A DNA stretch of 64,000 nucleotides from Brachycybe producta (Eukaryota; Arthropoda; Diplopoda; Playtdesmida; Andrognathidae), in contig JAUPFP010000028.1 of assembly GCA_036925085.1 (NCBI GenBank), positions 2,943,001 through 3,007,000 of the forward strand, read 5' to 3'. Below the pieces are notes generated by a model. That model saw only the letters and a list, made by a program, of their open reading frames with translations. It did not search any database and was not told the DNA's origin. Both the position numbers and the translations under genes were made by a program. This document shows, in pieces, positions 59,252 to 64,000 of this stretch; position 1 is the stretch's first letter; each line of letters starts with the position of its first letter.

Positions 59252-59835
59252 CAGCGGTCGCCAACCTTTCGGACCTCACAGACCACTAAATTCAAAATTT
59301 TAAATCCCGCGGACCACTAATATGATTTTTTTTTTTAAAAAAAAGATAAATACGTTTGTCAAATAATGATCAGAGAACTTCCATTTTATTAATATAAAAT
59401 CTTTAATGGTTGTTTAATCGTAACAAAATTAATAAAGTTAGTTTAATTATTAGGAAATAATTGAAGCTTAGGGAAGAAGCGTGTGGTGGGGGGAAAACTG
59501 AACGAAATGTAGCTCTCGCGTGCCGTATTTGACGAGAACTGTACTAGACTCTAGTTACGTCTAATACATTTCGTGAATTTAATAAATTCTTCTTAATAAA
59601 TTCTTCTATTCTATTCTTCTATTGTCATTCAGAATAGAAGAATTTATCAAGAATATATTTTTGTTTTATTATTAATAAAACGAGAAATTGTGGGTGGTCC
59701 GCAGAAAAAATCTGGACAATATATGCATTTTTTTTTATTATTAATAAAACAAAAAAATGCAAATATTGTCCAGATTTTTTCTGCGGACCACCCACAATTT
59801 CTCGTTGGTCCACGGACCACTAGTTGGCGACCGCT
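59252..59835. mobile_element. 584-bp hAT-type non-autonomous element
   Basis: Termini CAGCGGTCGCCAACCTTTCG and AGTTGGCGACCGCTG are inverted. Flanks GTATAAAA and GTATAGAA are an 8-bp duplication with one mismatch. The right part contains a 124-bp internal palindrome (59681-59804: GAAATTGTGGGTGGTCCGC and its complement). Confidence 0.85.
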
Positions 59836-60345
59836 GGTATAGAAGTTTTGCACAACATTAGATTTATTACAAAAAACTACTTCACAACTACTAAATTACA
59901 GTAAAATGACAAAATTGTGTTAGTTTGTGATTTGACATTTACTGATTGATTGATTGATTGATTAATCACTATGAGGTGGGTATAGGACCAGTGCAACAGA
60001 ACGCCGAACCACACGAACTGACACATACTTGCAGGTAACACTGAAAACGTAACACATTCAGTTTAGGTTTGTTGCACATTGTGACACCACAAAGTGGTCT
60101 AGGTCTATGTGAAGCCGTCTTTACCTAGTATACCTATGTCCTTTATAGCTATGTCCAATTTGAGTGAAAAATCGAAAGAAAAAAGTGGCTTATCTAGAAT
60201 TTTAAGCATAAACATTAACAAGAAATTTAAATGTTTGTCAAAAACAAGTAGTTTCATTAAATCTTAAAAAAGATAAAGAAAATGGTATAGCCTAAAAAAA
60301 CTGCCCAAACTAATACTAGTTTAGACATTGTATACTAGTTATAAC

Positions 60346-60810
60346 CGTGGGCGCCCACATATACTGGCGCGCTTGCCCTCCTCCTCTTTCGAAAGCAGAA
60401 TTTTTCATTTATATATTTTAAAATAAAATACAGTGTATGAGCAATTGTCATATTATGTGATAACAAATAACAGCATTTTTGATTATGCCTCGCTTCGCTC
60501 GTCACAATTTATAATGGGTGCAAAACGTATTTTTCGAAATTAGCCATTGCCCCATTTGCAAAAACGTTTTGTCACTGCCCCTCCACAGGATGTTACAATC
60601 AGGTGAAAACTTCAGTTGGCTCCGCCCTTGTTATGACGACAGGCAACTTCTAATTGGCTGGTTATGAAGTCTGACATCACAGACTACATAACCAGCCAAT
60701 TAGAAGTTGCCAGTCGTCATTACAAGGGCGGAGCCAACTGAAGTTTTCACCTGATTGTAACATCCTGTTTGCCCCTCCCCCCATATGAAACAATCCTGTG
60801 GACGCCCCTG
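60346..60810. mobile_element. 465-bp hAT-type element with a nested hairpin
   Basis: Ends CGTGGGCGCCCACAT and GTGGACGCCCCTG are inverted; flanks GTTATAAC and GTTATAAA form an 8-bp duplication with one mismatch. The right half carries the palindromic hairpin at 60585-60768. Also contains a CCTCGCTTCGCTCGTCAC patch. No transposase. Confidence 0.75.
60585..60768. repeat. palindromic hairpin element, copy 4
   Basis: About 184 bp: ACAGGATGTTACAATCAGGT pairs with ACCTGATTGTAACATCCTGT. The interior has GGCTCCGCCCTTGTTATGAC, CTAATTGGCTGG and the mirrored CCAGCCAATTAG, GGGCGGAGCC. Same core as copies 1-3 with different arms. Confidence 0.85.
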
Positions 60811-62126
60811 GTTATAAATGAGTAAAATTTACGATTAAAACCACTAATGGCCAAAAGCTTCTCAATCCTGATAGAATTAGGAATGTACTATGTGTGACGT
60901 GTGTATAGCATACAGTATAAAATATGGTAAGTATAACTAACTACAATGACACTACACATTCACTGTCATTCAGTGTCACAGCCACTGGGGGGGGGAGAGC
61001 TAAGAGGGACAATTTAAAGCCCTCAAAAACCCGAAATTTATTTTTTATAGTAGCCTAAAGCATAGCGGCCACTAGGTCGATGACACGGCGCCGCACGTCA
61101 CCAACCTAGTGGACGCTCAGTTTTCAAGAAGTTCCAGACTTTTTCCAGAGAGGTGCGACTCCGCGCTTTTTTGTGTTTCCGTCCTGATGGACAGGACTCC
61201 CATTCATTGACATGCATTTTGTTTTTGGAGCCGTTTTTCTCCTCGCCACTCCGCATTACCGACCTAGTGAATGTTTAGTTTAAATTCAGCCAATTAAAAT
61301 TTAAAGAAAGTGGTACAATAGGAGCTCTAAATTGTTGCAAAGAACACACATGCCAACAAAACTTTGACAACAAAGTTCAAAGTATCAACATGGGGTTTTA
61401 AAAATCCAGTCTTCTTAAACTTGTAGAAAAATCATGTAATCTATACTTCAATTACATATAGGCCTACCTGTATATAGTGTTATATGAAATAGAATTATGT
61501 CATTTTTTCATTATTTTAAAGCATTGGGGGGAGGGGGGTTAATATTGAATTTTGTAAGAAGACTCCCAACCCCCCCCCCCCCCCCCGGGCCATATTTCCT
61601 AAAGCCAGCCGCCCTACAGTAAGTTGACAATGGTTCGGTTGCAAATTCAACCTTGAATATACATTATTTTTTGTGGGTCTTTGAGTCGTTATGGCAATTG
61701 GGGAGAAAAAAAAATGATGTAACTACAGTTCCAGTAGTAACAACCCAGTGGCAGGTGTTCACGTAACGCAAAACGTATGTTTTATAATACATATATATAT
61801 ATATTGCAATATGTATTATAGTGGGTTTTGTTCAATCTTTCAAAATAATGACGCAATTTAAAGAGGCAGGTCCTCGTATGTAGATTCAGACCGACGTTAA
61901 ATATAAAATTTCCATTAAAATAATAATATGGCCGCGCTGGATGTTCGACATAAATTCGTAAATAAGGCAGGCCTGGAAGAGGCTTTTGTACATACACTCT
62001 CTCCCTATATATTGTATATTAAAAGCTCCACACAATTAAATCCCATTTTATTACAAAACAACAAAAAAAAAGTAGGCCCTACTTCGATATTGCATTTTTC
62101 TTCACAAAATTACTGAAGCCAGTCAA
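60811..62126. other. region upstream of the secreted protein gene
   Basis: Includes inverted CCACTAGGTCG / CCTAGTGG and ACCGACCTAGTG motifs (61063-61280, probably a degraded MITE) and a C17 run (61570-61586). 61928-62126 probably contains the 5' UTR. No clear TATA box; a TA-rich stretch at 61786-61806 is just simple repeat. Confidence 0.45.
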
Positions 62127-62171
62127 ATGTTAACTGCAAAAATAATTCTCCTAATGACAACATCATTAAAC
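62127..62171 (+). CDS. secreted protein exon 1 (signal peptide)
   Basis: Fifteen codons from ATG, ending AAC before a consensus GTAAGT donor in phase 0. The hydrophobic IILLM core follows a single Lys, the usual layout of a secretion signal. Start chosen because it is the first ATG in the frame and gives that leader. The 76-bp intron after it is very short. Confidence 0.7.
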
Positions 62172-64000
62172 GTAAGTAGAAAACTGTATATTCTCAATTA
62201 TAATTATTATTATGTGTTAAAATTTGTGTTTAAATGTGATCTGAAAGGGAGATTCGGAGATAAACATTTCCAAAATGAATGCAACTAAAACTCAAGTGTC
62301 TTGGACAACTAATTCCAATTTTACCTCAGGTAAGAATCCTTGATTAACACCAGTCAGTAGACGAATTTCCAATCTAATCTAATATGGTTCCAACAGTAAA
62401 GTAATTGTAATTCAAGTGTTTGCAAATTTTTTTAAAAGTAAACTTTAATAATAAGGTAGATCTATCTTTCAAAATAATTTTCTTATGGATAATAAAAAGC
62501 AGGATTATATCAACATGAAAATACCCTTCAGTGATTTTGTCACCCTTCTAGTTTTTTAAAAGAAAAACTTAAATTTTAATTAATCTTGTTATTGAAAAAA
62601 AAAACTGAATAAACAAAATTCGAGGGGCGTTTACACTTGGAAACCAGAAACGAGGGGCTTGGTGGAAGGAAAGTCATGCGCGTTCACCAATGAAATTGCG
62701 ACAACTATTAATAATAAATTAATAATGTATCTACAGATGTGCATATTACGTCACTCATGTGACACCCAGTCTAAATGTCATGTCCTTAACTTTAAAAAAA
62801 AACTAGGTTAATGTTTTACAGAAGTTTAAAATGGATGAAAACTAATTCTTTCACAGGGTTAAAAACATACTAAAAGTCTATCCAAGGATTAACTTTTGAT
62901 TGGTTTTTCATTCTTGAAAGACTGAGAAAATAATTAACAAGTGTACGCATCGTGTGGAACCGGTCTAATATTTGAATTTTTTTTAATTAAGTTGCTTATA
63001 AAAAAAAAAGTTAACGACCACCAAACGAACTTTAATAAGAGAAATAATTACCAGAAATGATTTTTGACTACCATTTTGCCGTTGTTAATGTCATCTCAAT
63101 TGGTTAGTTTGAATTTTTTTAAATGGTTAAGATGCAGCTACTGTTTGTAAATAATTTAGTTAATTGGGTTAAGGCTGGTTCACATTATCAGGTAAATTAA
63201 GGTAAAATACGGTAGCACTTTTCTGTACATCTGCACAATTACATGCAATGCAATGCAACATAAGAGTTTTGCAAAAACAACAACAATGTGTACACACATT
63301 GTGGTTATTAGTAACTGCCACATTTATTTTCTTAAATTTAATTTAATAATGTTATAATTAAGAAATGTATAGGAGTCAATGGAAAGACTTAATAATGTTG
63401 ATATATTTTTTTAAAAATAAAAGAAACTTTTTTGAAATTTTTGATTTTCGTTTTACACTTCCAGGTGGGCCAAAATTGTATAATAATTTCCAAAGAATTA
63501 AAAATTCGCTATTTTCAAACTACCATAAAAAAAAGTTTATTTTCAATAATAATTACTAAAATGACATTCTTATTTTCTAAACCACATTCTAATTTCCTTT
63601 GAAAACATTTTTTTAAAATTTAATGTTTTATTTATATTTGTTATATATAGGCCTAGTTGCATCCATCAGGCTGGACATAAACAGAATTCAAAATAATGGA
63701 TCCATTCCGAAAAACAACAAAACCAAAAACACATTTAATATTATCGCCACTTTGAACAATAAAATTGTTGAAAAATATCCAACAACACAAGTAAATTCTA
63801 CTTCATTTTCTCCAATGGAAAGATTTTTCGATCAATTCAAAAATGTAAAATCGGAAACATTTGCGGGTTGTCTAATTAAACCGGTTCGACGATGTTTGAA
63901 GGCTCAAAAAAAATGTCTCAAATCTGATGCAGAAATATCAACTTGTAATGAATTTTACATTGAAGATGTTGTTGAGGCACACCACAGTTGCACTTTAAAA
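62127..64000 (+). CDS. unrecognised secreted, N-glycosylated protein (3' end beyond window)
   Basis: Three exons, 62127-62171, 62248-62329 and 63651-64000, join in phase (0, then 1) and stay open to the window edge, giving 159 residues. The first exon starts at ATG 62127 and encodes MLTAKIILLMTTSLN, a short hydrophobic leader that reads as a signal peptide. Donors are GTAAGT and GTAAGA; acceptors are CTGAAAG and TATATAG. Sequons at NIS 21, NAT 26, NFT 39, NGS 58, NKT 65 and NST 91 point to a heavily glycosylated extracellular region. Cysteines at 116, 124, 131, 141 and 156 lie in a basic then acidic stretch beginning FAGCLIKPVRRCLKAQKKC. I recognise no family. It could be a secreted protein or the ectodomain of a membrane protein; the missing 3' part would decide. 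The gene model is fairly secure because frame, phases and splice sites agree; the function is unknown. Confidence 0.75.
62248..62329 (+). CDS. secreted protein exon 2
   Basis: Acceptor GAAAG, donor GTAAGA. Twenty-seven codons plus one base, encoding GDSEINISKMNATKTQVSWT and onward to NFTS. Contains three N-glycosylation sequons. The ATG at 62275 could be read as a start, but the frame stays open back to the acceptor and joins the leader exon, so I treat it as internal. Confidence 0.7.
62330..63650 (+). other. secreted protein intron 2
   Basis: Intron of 1,321 bp, AT-rich. It contains fragments of the dispersed repeats with attctagtttct-like motifs near both ends. No coding sequence seen. Confidence 0.65.
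63651..64000 (+). CDS. secreted protein exon 3 (runs off the window)
   Basis: Acceptor TATATAG. A split Gly codon and 116 further codons without a stop in an AT-rich region where chance frames are short. It contains sequons at 58, 65 and 91, then five cysteines in the last 45 residues, which suggests the start of a disulfide-bonded domain. Confidence 0.75.

Noticed and set aside
1..64000. tRNA, rRNA, CRISPR arrays, transposase or reverse transcriptase genes
   Set aside because: Looked for cloverleaf-type boxes, regularly spaced repeats and catalytic motifs by eye on both strands; none convincing. A tRNAscan or HMM search would be needed to exclude degraded copies.

Overview
The window is an AT-rich, intron-rich, repeat-laden stretch of an animal nuclear genome. 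I read it as an arthropod because the best gene is a Cys-loop chloride channel of the pH-sensitive (pHCl) type, a group known mainly from arthropods. I cannot name the species. No bacterial, organellar, CRISPR or viral gene organisation is visible.

Gene 1 (+ strand, 26031 to 50595) is the 3' part of a ligand-gated anion channel gene. Seven exons join in consistent phases: 26031-26140, 41994-42064, 42198-42418, 43735-43817, 44805-44951, 47813-48180 and 50338-50595. Together they give 418 residues, from the N-terminal YDKRLRPP region through the Cys-loop, loop C, M1-M4 and a stop codon. The exon carrying the start and signal peptide was not found. Intron 1 is about 15.9 kb.

Gene 2 (+ strand, 62127 to the window edge) starts with a signal-peptide exon and a 76-bp intron. 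Two more exons are open to base 64000. It encodes the first 159 residues of an unrecognised secreted or extracellular protein with six N-glycosylation sequons and, further on, five cysteines.

Everything else (1-26030, the introns, and 50596-62126) is non-coding. It is packed with small, mostly non-autonomous mobile elements. They include hAT-type MITEs with 8-bp target duplications, TA-flanked foldback elements, a pogo/Tigger-like MITE, palindromic hairpin elements carrying promoter-like motifs, pieces with Helitron-like 3' ends, and two LTR-like elements in antisense orientation. There is also an abundant inverted-repeat family built around a GATATCTTTAAA-like core, a three-copy 190-bp tandem array, and GA, TA and poly-C simple repeats. 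I saw no transposase or reverse transcriptase coding region.

The two genes share a strand but nothing suggests they work together. I found no convincing new multi-gene system. The most interesting points are a Pro-Gly-Arg in place of the usual Pro-Ala-Arg at the channel's selectivity filter, a Cys/His cluster in its cytoplasmic loop, the unidentified glycosylated secreted protein, and the diversity of foldback elements.
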